A DNA stretch of 64,000 nt from assembly GCA_007674295.1 (NCBI GenBank), contig CM017459.1:80395-144394 (forward strand), read 5' to 3'. Positions within the stretch are counted from its first letter, which is position 1, and each line of letters opens with the position of its first letter. This DNA is from Antonospora locustae. Taxonomy: Eukaryota; Microsporidia. A program made the position numbers and the translations under genes. Positions 17,765 through 28,252 of the stretch are shown in pieces. The notes under the pieces were generated by a model. That model was given only the letters and a program-made list of their open reading frames with translations, was not told the origin of the DNA and searched no databases.

Positions 17765-19021
17765 ATGCCGAGTGGTCTGCGAGAAAGAGTAAAAAAAGAG
17801 CTGAAGCTTGTTGATGAGGCGGAGAGAGATGAGCGAGCACTCAAGATACTTCACAACGAGGTGAGTGGGTATATTGAGGGTGCAGAGCAGACACATTTGC
17901 TGACACAGGAGGAGATAAAAAGGCACGTCTGCATGCTCACAAAGGAGAAAGCATTTGACATTTACATGAAAAACGGGCCCTTCTTCGTGAGTTACACAAA
18001 AAATGGAAGGCACATGCTTGTGCGGAACTCAAAGGGCTTTCTTTCGTCCTTTGATGTGAAGTCTCTAAAAGTTCATTTTGAAATAGATGTGAAGGACGAG
18101 ATACAAGACGCACTATATCTTCACAACGAGTGCTTTTTGGCAACTGCACAGAAGGAAAGTGTATTCATATATGACAACCAGGGTGTTGAGATACACTGCA
18201 TTCGTGAGCACAGGCATGTCATAAAGATGGAGTATCTTTTTTACCACTTTCTACTGTGCACTCTGTCAACGGACAACTTTCTGAAGTACCAGGACGTGAG
18301 TACTGGAAAGATGATCTCGGAGATATACGTCAAGGAGAGAAACAAGGTAATGAGGCAGAACAGAGAAACAGCAGTGCTGTATCTAGGGTCTGACAAGGGG
18401 ACAGTTACTCTGTGGTCGCCAAACTGCAAAGAGTATCTCGCAAAGGTGCTATGTCACACCTCGCCAATCACAAACATAGAAATTGACAGGAGCGGTACAT
18501 ACCTCATAAGCACCAGTATTGACAAAAGTCTGCGAATATGGGACATCAGAAACAGCTTCAAGCCAGTGGGGTCAATAGAACTAGTCTACAATGCAAAGCG
18601 AACGTGCCTGAGCGACAAAAACTGCCTGGCACTCAGCTCGAGAAAGGAGGTGTATGTGTACAAGGACGTTTTCACAGCGCCCTCTCTTTACTTGAAGCAC
18701 AACACAAGCTCCATGGTAGTAGACATGATGTTCTGTCCCTACGAAGATATATTAACAACCGGGCACTCGAATGGTGTATCAAATCTGATTGTACCAGGGT
18801 CTGGGTACCCGGTGTTTGACACTATAGAGGACAATCCATTTGAGACAAAGAAAGAGAGACAAAGCAGAGAGGTCAGATGCTTGCTTGAGAAAGTTCCCTA
18901 TGAGTTTATAGGCGTGAAGGGATTTGAATTCACAGAAGCTGATGCAGAGATTCCAGAGCCACAGAAGAGCGGAGAAAATAGAAAGAGAAGAACAGCATTG
19001 GACAGATTTTACAGAACATAG
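17765..19021 (+). CDS. UTP7: U3 snoRNP/SSU processome component Utp7 (WDR46, BING4 family)
   Basis: WD-repeat protein for small-subunit rRNA processing in the nucleolus. WD repeats occupy the middle (ITNIEIDRSGTYLISTSID then SLRIWDIR). The C-terminus carries the BING4CT signature: DTIEDNPFETKKERQSREVR followed by LLEKVPYEFIGV. At 418 aa it is shorter than yeast Utp7 (554). It starts right after CCCCC (17760-17764), 41 bases downstream of Clp1 on the same strand. Confidence 0.92.
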   Translation: MPSGLRERVKKELKLVDEAERDERALKILHNEVSGYIEGAEQTHLLTQEEIKRHVCMLTKEKAFDIYMKNGPFFVSYTKNGRHMLVRNSKGFLSSFDVKSLKVHFEIDVKDEIQDALYLHNECFLATAQKESVFIYDNQGVEIHCIREHRHVIKMEYLFYHFLLCTLSTDNFLKYQDVSTGKMISEIYVKERNKVMRQNRETAVLYLGSDKGTVTLWSPNCKEYLAKVLCHTSPITNIEIDRSGTYLISTSIDKSLRIWDIRNSFKPVGSIELVYNAKRTCLSDKNCLALSSRKEVYVYKDVFTAPSLYLKHNTSSMVVDMMFCPYEDILTTGHSNGVSNLIVPGSGYPVFDTIEDNPFETKKERQSREVRCLLEKVPYEFIGVKGFEFTEADAEIPEPQKSGENRKRRTALDRFYRT

Positions 19022-19126
19022 AGTTTTGTCTCCAGAAACACGAACTTGCGATAGACTAGCGTGTGTGTTATGCGAATTGCATCTCTTGATAAGATAAGAG
19101 CTTGTGTTTAGCGAAATTTTTTATCC

Positions 19127-19867
19127 ATGCTGGAGATAAGGGAGGCTTTGGCAAAGATAATCAGAAACGAAAAAGTGGAAGAAGCGGTTGTAATGCACGC
19201 AGATGCGTACTCCAAAAATGAGTCCGCAGACGACATGTCTGTAGATGCACTTTTGGAGCTTTCTTCTTTTTTTGTTGAGGCATACATACTTGATCAAAAC
19301 AAAAGCGAGAGCAAAGAAAGAATCATGGAGCTTTCCATAAAGTATTGTGAAGAGTGTGAATACTACGGAATAGTTTCAGAGAAGTTTGCAGAAGTACGAC
19401 AACGAGTCATGAGCTCTGGGTTTTCGCGAGAAGACAGAGTATTTTTTCACGGACAAAAAACAACGTTTGATACTGCATTTCACAGATGGGACTGCAGAAA
19501 ATGGGTTATGGGCCTTCTGCGCCACCTCTACATTCTGTCTGTGGAGCTTTACAACTTCCTGTGTGTTGAAAACATGCTCAGGACTCCTCCAAAGGCAGAG
19601 GTTGCGAGCACACCAGGCATCAAGTGTATGAGCATAGACACACGAGGTCTGAGAAAAAGCATGTTGATAAACAGAAATAAACCTACAATGACACTTGCAG
19701 AGTTTTCAGAAAAACTAATGCGCAATATGAATACAGAAAAACAGGCATCATCTGAATCAGATGTCCACGACGGCGAGAATAACAACGAGCTTGAGAGACT
19801 CAGAAAGAGAGACGAGTTTAGGGATGATGCACACTGCATAAGAGGAAACACTCATGGTAAGGGCTGA
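19127..19867 (+). CDS. TAP42/IGBP1-like PP2A regulatory protein
   Basis: 246 residues. The N-terminal two-thirds is all helical, like the TPR-like domain of Tap42/alpha4, which binds PP2A-type catalytic subunits in TOR signalling. The C-terminus has the most telling features: KPTMTLAEFSEKLM (compare KPMTLEEF) and the last residues DEFRDDAHCIRGNTHGKG, which follow the Tap42 ending (D.FKDD.PRG.GN...G). It is shorter than yeast Tap42 (366). Only a weak TATCC precedes the ATG, so expression signals are less clear than for its neighbours. Confidence 0.78.
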   Translation: MLEIREALAKIIRNEKVEEAVVMHADAYSKNESADDMSVDALLELSSFFVEAYILDQNKSESKERIMELSIKYCEECEYYGIVSEKFAEVRQRVMSSGFSREDRVFFHGQKTTFDTAFHRWDCRKWVMGLLRHLYILSVELYNFLCVENMLRTPPKAEVASTPGIKCMSIDTRGLRKSMLINRNKPTMTLAEFSEKLMRNMNTEKQASSESDVHDGENNNELERLRKRDEFRDDAHCIRGNTHGKG

Positions 19868-20156
19868 CTGCGCATATGAAGTGACTTTCAATATTTCTTA
19901 CAGTACATAAATAAATTTGCCACACAGTGCGTCCAAAGTAGCGTCGATCTGTTACAATCATAAAATATAGCCGAAGGTCATGTCCTGCGCTTGCATTATA
20001 ACATTCTGCAAATCTGTCTTCGTGTTGGCGAGCCCTACTGCGGAACCTGTGCTGCTTGGTTGCCCAGCGAATGTCCAATTTTCGCAATAAGCCGCACCGC
20101 CGATAATAGCACTTGGCTTGTGACACTAATATTATAAGAGGCACAGAAAGCAGGGG

Positions 20157-21071
20157 ATGCCTGGAAAGAGAAGCGGAGTAGGTGTTTCCCACCCAAATAT
20201 CGCCTTTGTGAAGTATTGGGGCAAGAGAGACATCGAAAACAACATCGCACTTAACTCGTCTATATCAGTTACTGCCAACAAGTTAACAACGACTACAAGA
20301 GTGTGCAAGAGCTGTGCTGATGAGATGTTTATAGATGGCGTAAAAACAGAGATGAGCAACAGACACGTTGCTGTTGTGTCTGTATTTAAGCAAAAGGCAG
20401 GGTACAATGGAAACATCAGAATCACCTCCGAAAATAACTTTCCAAATTCGTGCGGACTGGCATCTTCAGCCTCTGGGTTTGCAGCTTTGGTGCTAGCATT
20501 GGACGACTTTTTTGGTCTGCATTTGGACAAAAAAGAGCTCTCGATTCTTGCACGCATTGGGTCGGGAAGTGCGTCTCGAAGCATCTTTGATGGCATTGTT
20601 GCCTGTGAGTATGGTTATTCATACAAGGTTTGTGATTGGGAGGACTTGAGAGCTTTTGTTGTCATCGTCAAAGGTAGTGCAAAGCCCATTGGAAGCACAC
20701 ACGGAATGATGAGAACAGTTTGCACTAGCACGCTGTTTCAAGAGAGGCTGCGAAACATCGACAACAAAATAAGGCAGGCGATGGAATACGTGAAGGATAA
20801 AAACTTCGAGAAGTTAGCTTTGCTGACGATGCGAGAATCCAACGAAATGCATGCAGTGTGTCTTGATTCGTGGCCTCCTATCATGTACCTTACAGAAGAA
20901 AGCTTTAAGATCATTGATCTCTGTCTGAAATACAACGAAAACGATGTCAGAGTAGCGTACACGTTTGATGCGGGGCCAAACGCATTTATTTTAACGCTCA
21001 ACAAATATTTGGAGCCTGTCCTTGACTTCTTTAGAAAAAGCGTTGCTCACAAAATAGTCATTGCTCTTTAA
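20157..21071 (+). CDS. MVD1: Diphosphomevalonate decarboxylase
   Basis: GHMP-family enzyme that turns mevalonate diphosphate into isopentenyl diphosphate. Motifs are intact: NIAFVKYWGKRD near the N-terminus, the ATP-binding SCGLASSASGFAAL, GSGSASRSIFDG and, near the C-terminus, FDAGPNA with the catalytic Asp. 304 residues compared with about 390 in fungi, with losses mainly in loops. GGGG (20153-20156) stands immediately before the ATG. It shows the parasite keeps the mevalonate route for isoprenoids (prenylation, dolichol). Confidence 0.95.
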   Translation: MPGKRSGVGVSHPNIAFVKYWGKRDIENNIALNSSISVTANKLTTTTRVCKSCADEMFIDGVKTEMSNRHVAVVSVFKQKAGYNGNIRITSENNFPNSCGLASSASGFAALVLALDDFFGLHLDKKELSILARIGSGSASRSIFDGIVACEYGYSYKVCDWEDLRAFVVIVKGSAKPIGSTHGMMRTVCTSTLFQERLRNIDNKIRQAMEYVKDKNFEKLALLTMRESNEMHAVCLDSWPPIMYLTEESFKIIDLCLKYNENDVRVAYTFDAGPNAFILTLNKYLEPVLDFFRKSVAHKIVIAL

Positions 21072-21081
21072 TTTCTATGTA

Positions 21082-21297
21082 TCAAGTCCAAAGGTAGTGC
21101 AATAAAGCAGCGGCTATTCTATTTCTTGAAAGGTCCTTTTGCAAAAAATCGTGCCCCTCCTGAAATAGAGCACTAGAGCAGGCTCCTGCTCTTGCGAATT
21201 TTTCAAACATCCAGCGTGGATTTAAGAGCAGGGTAGCCTGTGCTGTCTCTGTGTCGGACTCCACGGACATTTTTATCCAATGTATTCTATTTTCCAT
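21082..21297 (-). CDS. Possible small protein, 71 aa
   Basis: A short frame that fills the gap between the convergent decarboxylase and coiled-coil genes. From the ATG at 21297 it encodes a soluble mixed alpha/beta peptide (ATLLLNPRWMFEKFARAG ... NRIAAALLHYLW). The frame continues upstream without an ATG. There is a GTAAGT just before the ATG that looks like a microsporidian 5' splice site, but no convincing branch/acceptor pair follows. There is no CCC motif. It may be real or a chance frame. Confidence 0.3.
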   Translation of the reverse strand: MENRIHWIKMSVESDTETAQATLLLNPRWMFEKFARAGACSSALFQEGHDFLQKDLSRNRIAAALLHYLWT

Positions 21298-21347
21298 TCT
21301 ACTTACAGTGCAGATGCGCTGAAAAAGACGTTTCTTGGTGATGTAAA

Positions 21348-23099
21348 TCACTGAAATACGTTCCAAACATCTTCATCGTCTGGTTCCTCTTGAATCTTCA
21401 TCGCATTCTGTCTTTTTTCCTTGTAATGCCTGTATATCTTTCTAATTTTCGCGGTATAGTGGCCTTTTAGCTTCTGCATTTCGTTGTTGTGTGTTTCCTT
21501 CATGTGCGTCCTTTCAAGTACTTCCCTGCTCCATGCTTTCTGAACGCACTTCTTTATCTGCTTCATCTGTTGCTGTGCACTTTTCAGCTCTGGTGCTATC
21601 TGGTCCTTCAGCTTGTCTTTTGCCAAAATCAGCAGTGATGAGAGCCTAGTGCTGCGTCTTTTTGCCAGGCTCAATGTAGCTTCCCTTTCCTCGTGTATAG
21701 ATCTTAATTTCATAAAACCACCATTCAGCCCTGTAAAACACTCTCTGGCGAGCACTATCTCATTTGCTATATCATCCATAAGAAAAACAGCTCTTTTGCT
21801 TTTGCAAGTACTTATCTCGAGTCTTTTTCTCAAGATAACGTTGTCTTCCCTTTGCATTTTTACTTCCTCTTTGATCTCTGCTATGGATACAGCTGTCTGG
21901 TTATTTTCACATACAAGACGCTTGATGGCAGCCGCTCTTTTTGCGCTTTCACAGCCAAAGGTGTTAACTCTGTCATTTATCACCTTAAGTTTCGATTTGC
22001 ATCTTGAAAGAGCATCTGAAAACTCCTTTTCAAATGCGTTCGTCCGGCTCTCCAGATGCAACTTCTCTTGCTCTAGAATAGCCGTACGTGTTGTGTATGT
22101 CGCAATTGCAGTCTCCAGCTCGCTGTTTTTTTCTGCAGCCAAGGCTGACTCCTTCTCGCACTTCAGTATTCTTGTTTCTAAGACGCTCTTCTCCTCCTGT
22201 AGCTTTTTGTTTGACTCACTCATCTCGCTTTGCTTTGAACGCATGTTCTCATGCTCTTCCTTTAGAATCACCAAGTAACTCTCTATCTCTTTCTTGTATG
22301 CATCGTTCTGCTCCATATCATCCAGTAGCTTACTATAGTCGGAGTTCAGCTTCTTCAGCTCTGCCATGATGTTACCTTTCTCAGCCTCACACTCTTCCAC
22401 TCTTTTGCACAGGCCCTCTCTCTTCGCAACAAGCCTCTCAATCTCAATCTCCTGGTTCTGATTTAAGAGTTTGAAATTGGCGTTTTCGTCACAGAGTTTC
22501 TGGACTATCCTAGGTAGCTGGCTCAGAATTTTCTTTTCAAACTCCTCGTTACTAGAGCATTCAGCATACCTGCTTCCATCATCTCCCTTGGAGTCTGTGC
22601 TCCTAGTCAAAAAACTGGGTTTTCGAATGACATACGGTGGCTGAAATAGATTCTTGAGCGTGGGAAGCTTGTAGCTGAACCTCTGTGTCTCATTGCTTCT
22701 AGACGCATCGTCTGTTTTCTGTGTATCGCAGCCTCTATTCTCAGGCTTTTGAGTCCTGTCTTTTTCATTTTCAGCGCTTCTTTCTGGATTGTTGTTGCAG
22801 GACGTTGATGCTGCGCTGTCCTCAGTGCCCCCGACAATATTTTCACTTCTATACATACATTCTTCAACGTTAAATGTTGTGTTCTGCTCGTCGGCAGTGG
22901 ACACATAATCGCAGACATCAAGGTTGGTATCAGACGCTTTGTGGGTTGTGTCGCCGTCGTCGAGTATAGACGAGATCTGGTCGCAGATGTCAAGGTTGTC
23001 GTCGATTCTGATGTTATTGTGACAAAAGAGGTCCAACTTTTTTGCGCGAAGAGGCTTTGAATACAGAAAGTTTGCTTTGGACTTGTCTTTAGGCTTCAT
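21348..23099 (-). CDS. Coiled-coil protein, 583 aa
   Basis: The first 170 residues are low-complexity and polar (Asp/Ser/Asn-rich, likely disordered). Residues about 180-540 are nearly continuous heptad-type coiled coil (EKKILSQLPRIVQKL, EEHENMRSKQSEMSES and similar). The C-terminal 60 residues are strongly basic, followed by an acidic end (EEPDDEDVWNVFQ). This architecture is typical of spindle-pole, cytoskeletal or golgin-like proteins, but no family is identified. Start chosen at the ATG 23099; a non-ATG extension of six codons exists. No CCC tract is near the start. Confidence 0.82.
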   Translation of the reverse strand: MKPKDKSKANFLYSKPLRAKKLDLFCHNNIRIDDNLDICDQISSILDDGDTTHKASDTNLDVCDYVSTADEQNTTFNVEECMYRSENIVGGTEDSAASTSCNNNPERSAENEKDRTQKPENRGCDTQKTDDASRSNETQRFSYKLPTLKNLFQPPYVIRKPSFLTRSTDSKGDDGSRYAECSSNEEFEKKILSQLPRIVQKLCDENANFKLLNQNQEIEIERLVAKREGLCKRVEECEAEKGNIMAELKKLNSDYSKLLDDMEQNDAYKKEIESYLVILKEEHENMRSKQSEMSESNKKLQEEKSVLETRILKCEKESALAAEKNSELETAIATYTTRTAILEQEKLHLESRTNAFEKEFSDALSRCKSKLKVINDRVNTFGCESAKRAAAIKRLVCENNQTAVSIAEIKEEVKMQREDNVILRKRLEISTCKSKRAVFLMDDIANEIVLARECFTGLNGGFMKLRSIHEEREATLSLAKRRSTRLSSLLILAKDKLKDQIAPELKSAQQQMKQIKKCVQKAWSREVLERTHMKETHNNEMQKLKGHYTAKIRKIYRHYKEKRQNAMKIQEEPDDEDVWNVFQ

Positions 23100-23297
23100 T
23101 TTGATTATGCAACTCACTTGTATTTATCTGAAGTTTATTTATGCTTAATAGGCAGGCAAAAGACACATGCCAGTGCCTAAAAGCGACACCTAGCGAGCAA
23201 ACTGCGATTTCTATGCAGGTGTAGCTAAGTGTGCATGTGTGATATCCAAAAGAAAGTGCATGGGATCTCAGTGCTTTGGAGAGAGGTCCAGTTGGTT

Positions 23298-26200
23298 TTA
23301 CAAAAGAAGTGCAGCCATCTCAACTGCACTTTGTATGCTCTTTACGATACTGATGTACTTTAACCTCAAATTGGAGGAAATATCCATGCTCTGTAGTATA
23401 TCTGCAACTTCGTTTGTTTTCAGGCCAGAAACCTCTTTTTGGAGCGTATGAAGTCTTTTATGCACAAACTCCTCCTCGCTCATTTTCATTGTCTTTCCTG
23501 AGATTGTGTACGAGTGTGTAGTGTTTGATGCATCACAGATCTCTTCTCTGATGCCTTTTATTTGCAGAACGCACTTATCAACTTGACGTGCCTTTCTGTC
23601 AAGGACCTTACTTTCACGTAGCTCGAGTTCTCTCATTTTGGTTGCAAACTCTTTGTAGTAAGGGTCTTCCTTGATGCAGCCTGACCTAAATAACATGTGC
23701 CCATAGGCACCTAAAATGCCACGTACAGACTCAGATGTGCCCGGCTGGTTCAGGTCGATGGGCATGTCCTTTTCTGGACACTGGCACTTTTCATCCATTC
23801 TATGTAACATAACGTGCTTTGCAAACTCAAAAAGCGAATCTAGCATGTTGTTTGAACATAAAAAATAGCTCATAGCGTTCTCCTGCAGAGCATCTCTCTG
23901 TAGACGCGCAGCCTCTTCCCAACGACCACGCTGTGCCAGACTTTCTACTAACTGTCTGTAGAATGCAGTGTCTAGGATGTCAAGCTGTGAAGCAACTTCA
24001 ATAGAAACCCTGCTTTCCAGAAAGAACGAGACTTCAAGTGCCTTTTTCAAGTCTATTTTCCTATACAGATTGAAGCTCCTTTCGTAGTTTTTGGTTCTGA
24101 ATAGCTTCTCTGCATATGCTTCGATAAACTTAGGGTGGTTGTACTTCATTGAGTACTCATAGAGATCATGTTTTTCTACATAAGCCAGTGCTCTTGCAAG
24201 ACTTCCGTTCTCTGCGGTCCTGCTGCTCTCGCATGTGCAACGACATTCTGGTATTTGTACAAAACCGCAGTACTCTGTGCTGCACTGCATGTTCTGTGAA
24301 GCGTGCACCTCAAAAAGTCGGTCCAACGCGCGTTCATGCATCTTTAGATAATCAAAAACCTTGAACTTCTCGTCGCCACCTCTCATTTGTTGAATCTCGT
24401 GCATGTAGTCTCTTTTGTCCAAAATGAGTGCTATTTTGCTGCTTTTGTCCATATCGTGTAGCAGAAGAGATTGCTTAATCAGATTGTCGGGCGTAGTGTG
24501 GCAAACAGCAGCCTTCACTGCATCTTCAAGACTGTCTGAAATGGCAAGTGCTGCTGAAAAAGCACCAACCCTAACTAATATTTCAACAATAACAGTGTTG
24601 CTTAGAGCATACAGCAGGCATCCCAGGATGCTCAGAGGATCCGTATGTCGATCTAGAGAGACGATACAAGCTTCTTCGTGCCCTTCAACCTGGCACCTAG
24701 ACAAAGCAGGGGTTTCATGCTCACCATTCAGCCTAACATTCTCTGTTTTTATCGCAACACTTTCAGCTGCAAGAAACAAAAGCACGCGGCTTGTATCTAT
24801 TTCTCCTAATTTTAGGATAGATAGCAGCCCAGAAAAAAGCATGATGGTGTGGGATTTCGAGACACTGGCGGCAATTTTACTTATGTTTATCTTCGTATCG
24901 ATCCAAATATCATATGAAATACAGTTTACTACGCAGGCACTCACAGCCTCTCTATATTTTTCAGATTGTATTTGCTCTTTAATGGACTCAACAATTATAG
25001 GTCGTAAGCTGAAAGCCTCGATGCTGCCTCTGGGGACATAGAGAATCAGTAGAAATGTGTATGCAAGAATAACGGCATTTCGCTCAGAAACCAAGGTCTC
25101 GCTGCGTAATGTAATTCTACTTGTGCTTGGGATGCCAGCGGGGGTTTCTTCAAAACTGCATCTTTCGCACTGAGACGAGCTATTATTTAGTATATATGCC
25201 TCAATACTTCGTACATCGTGTTTCATAGGCTCTCTTCTAAGCCGAATGTCTTCTAGATTTGTAAATTGAATGGCATCGTGTTTTGTCAACACCAAAAGGT
25301 TCTTGTGAACCAGAAAAGAAACCACTCCATCAATTAGCAAGCCATAACAGAACAACCGGGAGTTCAGTTGCACAAAATAGGTGTCCTTGCACGCGTACAC
25401 ATCGTAATATACCAAATCGTCAGTGCTTTCTACATATACGTGTTCGAGGCTTGCAACTTTGCCTATTTCGTTGCTTTTGTCGAGCACGTAAAGCCTTCCT
25501 CTATCATCAAGCAAGACGACTTGATCAAAAACGTGCATTTTTATAATACCACTTACAACAACACTGGCCCTTACTTTGTTAGTGCTGATATCAATGCAAA
25601 ACATGCGTGTTTCTAGTCTCATCCAGATGACTTTTTCAAGAAGCAGAATTTCAAGTATGTTTTCCTGAAAGGAAGAAAGATCTATGGAGCGCACATGAGA
25701 AAAGTCCTTAATATTGTAGACTTCTAGAGAAACTGTACAACATCTGGCGTTATCTTCGCAGGACCTTGTCTCTATATGGTTGTGCTTGTACGTATTTCTC
25801 CCACTGTGTGAAGAACACATCAGAACCGCAACTCTGTCACAGTGTGCAGATACGTCCTTTATACTGCCAGAAAGCTCAAAAGCTCGGTAGTAGAAGGGAG
25901 GCGGCACTATTGACTTCCAATAATCGTAGAAGAATAAGCTACTTCCGTCAACCACGAAGAACATTCCCGCGCTTTTTGTGAACTCCTTGAATATTTTAAT
26001 GGAAACTATGCCATTGTGCGCAAAGTGAAGTGTGTTCTTGGTTATGCCAAGAAACTTGCCCTGTATGCAGTGTTGCAGCTTCTTGTACCACTTGCTGTTT
26101 TTTGAGCTGTACAGAGTTAAGTGAGTGCTTATGGTTATCAATGTGTTTCTGTCCAGAAAATGTATGTGGGAAATTGTATTAGCAGAACTGTTCTCGAATT

Positions 26201-26798
26201 TTGAACCTTCATCAGGCTCTGAAAGCTCAAGTATGCTGCCAAACTCTAGCCCGTTTCTCTCTATGAAGTGCACTTTTCCGTTGCATGCTATTGCTAATAA
26301 GTTGGGGGATCGGAGAGAAATGGGACCTCTGTAGCTTACATCCTTCAGTAGCTCTAGCTTTGTGTTCAAAATCAACAGATTGTGCTCTGTAGCACAATAC
26401 ACCAGATGTGCATGTGGGTTCCACTCAACGCTACACACGTCACTTGGCGTATGAAGAGTGCCTACAATCTCAAAATATGAATTCAGTAGTAAGCACATTC
26501 CCTTTAAAACAACAAGAAGAAGCGACTCCTCTGTGCTGGAGCTGACAAGCAGTGGCTGCGACTCAAACGCGCCTATAAATTCCTCCACATTTTGCCTGTC
26601 CAGGAAAAAAAGGTTGGTGCGCTCAAACAGCACAAAGCCTCTTTCAAATACATGAAAGTACGTGGGACTGAAAGAAAGTGTATGCAGCATGACGCTATCT
26701 CTGTATATGTGTTTGCCGCGAAGAACGTAGCCACAGGACCACAGAAAGCTGCCACGTATGGGAGTATGTACCACTGACCGTATAAAAAAGTTTTCCAT
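23298..26798 (-). CDS. ELP1: Elongator complex subunit 1 (Elp1/IKAP)
   Basis: Scaffold of the Elongator complex, which starts the cm5U34 modification on wobble uridines of tRNAs. The N-terminal half is WD-propeller-like (SVEWNPHAHLVYCATEHNLL). A family hallmark lies near residue 300 (DGSSLFFYDYWKSIVPPPF; other Elp1 proteins have ..vPPPM). The C-terminal half is a TPR solenoid with AYVEKHDLYEYSMKY and NYERSFNLYRKIDLKKALEV, as in the IKAP family (YV.KH.LY..AL...). 1166 residues against about 1350 in yeast. The ATG at 26798 is preceded directly by CCCC (26799-26802), so I reject a 20-codon extension. Confidence 0.88.
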   Translation of the reverse strand: MENFFIRSVVHTPIRGSFLWSCGYVLRGKHIYRDSVMLHTLSFSPTYFHVFERGFVLFERTNLFFLDRQNVEEFIGAFESQPLLVSSSTEESLLLVVLKGMCLLLNSYFEIVGTLHTPSDVCSVEWNPHAHLVYCATEHNLLILNTKLELLKDVSYRGPISLRSPNLLAIACNGKVHFIERNGLEFGSILELSEPDEGSKFENSSANTISHIHFLDRNTLITISTHLTLYSSKNSKWYKKLQHCIQGKFLGITKNTLHFAHNGIVSIKIFKEFTKSAGMFFVVDGSSLFFYDYWKSIVPPPFYYRAFELSGSIKDVSAHCDRVAVLMCSSHSGRNTYKHNHIETRSCEDNARCCTVSLEVYNIKDFSHVRSIDLSSFQENILEILLLEKVIWMRLETRMFCIDISTNKVRASVVVSGIIKMHVFDQVVLLDDRGRLYVLDKSNEIGKVASLEHVYVESTDDLVYYDVYACKDTYFVQLNSRLFCYGLLIDGVVSFLVHKNLLVLTKHDAIQFTNLEDIRLRREPMKHDVRSIEAYILNNSSSQCERCSFEETPAGIPSTSRITLRSETLVSERNAVILAYTFLLILYVPRGSIEAFSLRPIIVESIKEQIQSEKYREAVSACVVNCISYDIWIDTKINISKIAASVSKSHTIMLFSGLLSILKLGEIDTSRVLLFLAAESVAIKTENVRLNGEHETPALSRCQVEGHEEACIVSLDRHTDPLSILGCLLYALSNTVIVEILVRVGAFSAALAISDSLEDAVKAAVCHTTPDNLIKQSLLLHDMDKSSKIALILDKRDYMHEIQQMRGGDEKFKVFDYLKMHERALDRLFEVHASQNMQCSTEYCGFVQIPECRCTCESSRTAENGSLARALAYVEKHDLYEYSMKYNHPKFIEAYAEKLFRTKNYERSFNLYRKIDLKKALEVSFFLESRVSIEVASQLDILDTAFYRQLVESLAQRGRWEEAARLQRDALQENAMSYFLCSNNMLDSLFEFAKHVMLHRMDEKCQCPEKDMPIDLNQPGTSESVRGILGAYGHMLFRSGCIKEDPYYKEFATKMRELELRESKVLDRKARQVDKCVLQIKGIREEICDASNTTHSYTISGKTMKMSEEEFVHKRLHTLQKEVSGLKTNEVADILQSMDISSNLRLKYISIVKSIQSAVEMAALLL

Positions 26799-26802
26799 GG
26801 GG
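26799..26802 (-). promoter_or_regulatory. CCCC start-proximal motif of Elp1
   Basis: Touches the ATG at 26798 on the minus strand and excludes the 20-codon extension. Confidence 0.65.
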
Positions 26803-26939
26803 AAGAAATTTTTGTGAATAGCCATGCAGATACGTAGCCAAAAGGTGCAGATCAGCACAGAATGTAATGTACATCATGGATGAAAAATCTGCGTCACCAT
26901 ATTGTTCTGGAAATGCATTTATCAGCCACTTTGAGTCTA

Positions 26940-27971
26940 TCACATTTTTACAAACTCTGTGAAATATAATGTGCCAAGGCAACTGTCGTATTGCCTGAAG
27001 GCATCCTGGCTGACCAGACTTGCCAAATGAGCCTTCTTCAGAATCTTGCCAAAGCATATGCCACCACGTACCATCTCATTTTTTCTAAAATAGTTTGTCG
27101 ATAAGCTTACAAAGTGGAACGGAAAAAGAGAGGGAATCAAGTCCGGGTATGCACACATGTCTAATGTGGATATCATATTCCTTGAATATAGGTATTCCGC
27201 AATGTCTTCTATGTACCTTTCAAGCCATTTCCTCTTACTCAGTGAATGCATGATTGATTCTACACTTCTTGCAAATATGTACCTCATATCTGTGTAGATC
27301 TGAAGATATTCACCAGGTGCCCCTGTGTACGCTGTGTATGAAAACAGCCCGATGCACTTTAGGTCTATATGGTAAGTTCTCGTGCACAGGCTTTCTTCAG
27401 ATTTTATAAGTATTTCGCTGTTGTCAACTAAGGGAATTGCGCTACACGCTCTTGGCCCGATTTCGTGCAGGTTCTCAAGTACTTTTCTAAAAAACACCGG
27501 CAAACAGTGCCTTGCGAACACATCAAAGAAATTTTGCAGATAGTAAACGTCTTTTCCGATACCATCCAACATTCTAAATACTCTAATCGTGTGTGGAGAC
27601 AAAACAAAGTAGATACATTGTGGATTGGCACTTACATAGTCATAGACATCTTGTGGAGTGCAAATGTGAGTGTATGCAAAATTTAACTTACAATACCTAG
27701 CAAATACCACCGCAGCTGCGTCGGCGAAGTCCTCAATGTCTGAAGAAAATACTCTATAGGAGCGATGGTCATACATTGTCAGAACTAGGACCCCGTCTCT
27801 TCTTAACGTCTGTATAAGCCCAACATAAATGCTGCTATAAACGTTTTTAATTTCGTGAGAAATTGCTTTATTTAGCCTCCACAACTTATAGTGCGGTGTC
27901 TCCAACCAGTATGTGCATGTGATTGCAAGTGTGCTGATCAAAGAAATGACACTTGATTTTTTAATTCTCAT
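26940..27971 (-). CDS. Hypothetical protein with N-terminal signal/anchor, 343 aa
   Basis: Not recognised. From the ATG at 27971 the N-terminus reads as a short basic stretch then a hydrophobic segment (SSVISLISTLAITC), so it enters the secretory route as a secreted or type II membrane protein. The rest is a globular, aromatic-rich chain with many Tyr/Phe (YVSANPQCIYFVLSPHTIRVF) and no repeats. CCC at 27975-27977 lies three bases before this ATG, which decides the start over one 11 codons further out. A lineage-specific surface or ER protein is likely. Confidence 0.78.
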   Translation of the reverse strand: MRIKKSSVISLISTLAITCTYWLETPHYKLWRLNKAISHEIKNVYSSIYVGLIQTLRRDGVLVLTMYDHRSYRVFSSDIEDFADAAAVVFARYCKLNFAYTHICTPQDVYDYVSANPQCIYFVLSPHTIRVFRMLDGIGKDVYYLQNFFDVFARHCLPVFFRKVLENLHEIGPRACSAIPLVDNSEILIKSEESLCTRTYHIDLKCIGLFSYTAYTGAPGEYLQIYTDMRYIFARSVESIMHSLSKRKWLERYIEDIAEYLYSRNMISTLDMCAYPDLIPSLFPFHFVSLSTNYFRKNEMVRGGICFGKILKKAHLASLVSQDAFRQYDSCLGTLYFTEFVKM

Positions 27972-28252
27972 TGAGGGTGTGATTCTTGAAATGAAAAACT
28001 GCAATCATGCAGGTGATGCAAAAACAAACATGACTGCGCAAGTGCTTGGTATTTAATGCTGCTTGTACGCAAAACCTAGAAATACCTGTCGAGCCTAGTG
28101 TCCAAAGGCTGCACAGTCCTGCAGGTGCAGTCATCCTACACGAATATGCTAATGATCACTGTGCCTGAAATAAACCGGCAGACTTCAGTAGACCTCGATA
28201 GAGCGAGAGTTACAATATCTCATAGGTGACGGCTTGTAAACCTAAATAAAGT

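Noticed and set aside
21297..21320. GTAAGT as a possible intron donor before the 71-residue ORF
   Set aside because: No branch point and acceptor at a usual microsporidian distance; the frame is open across it.
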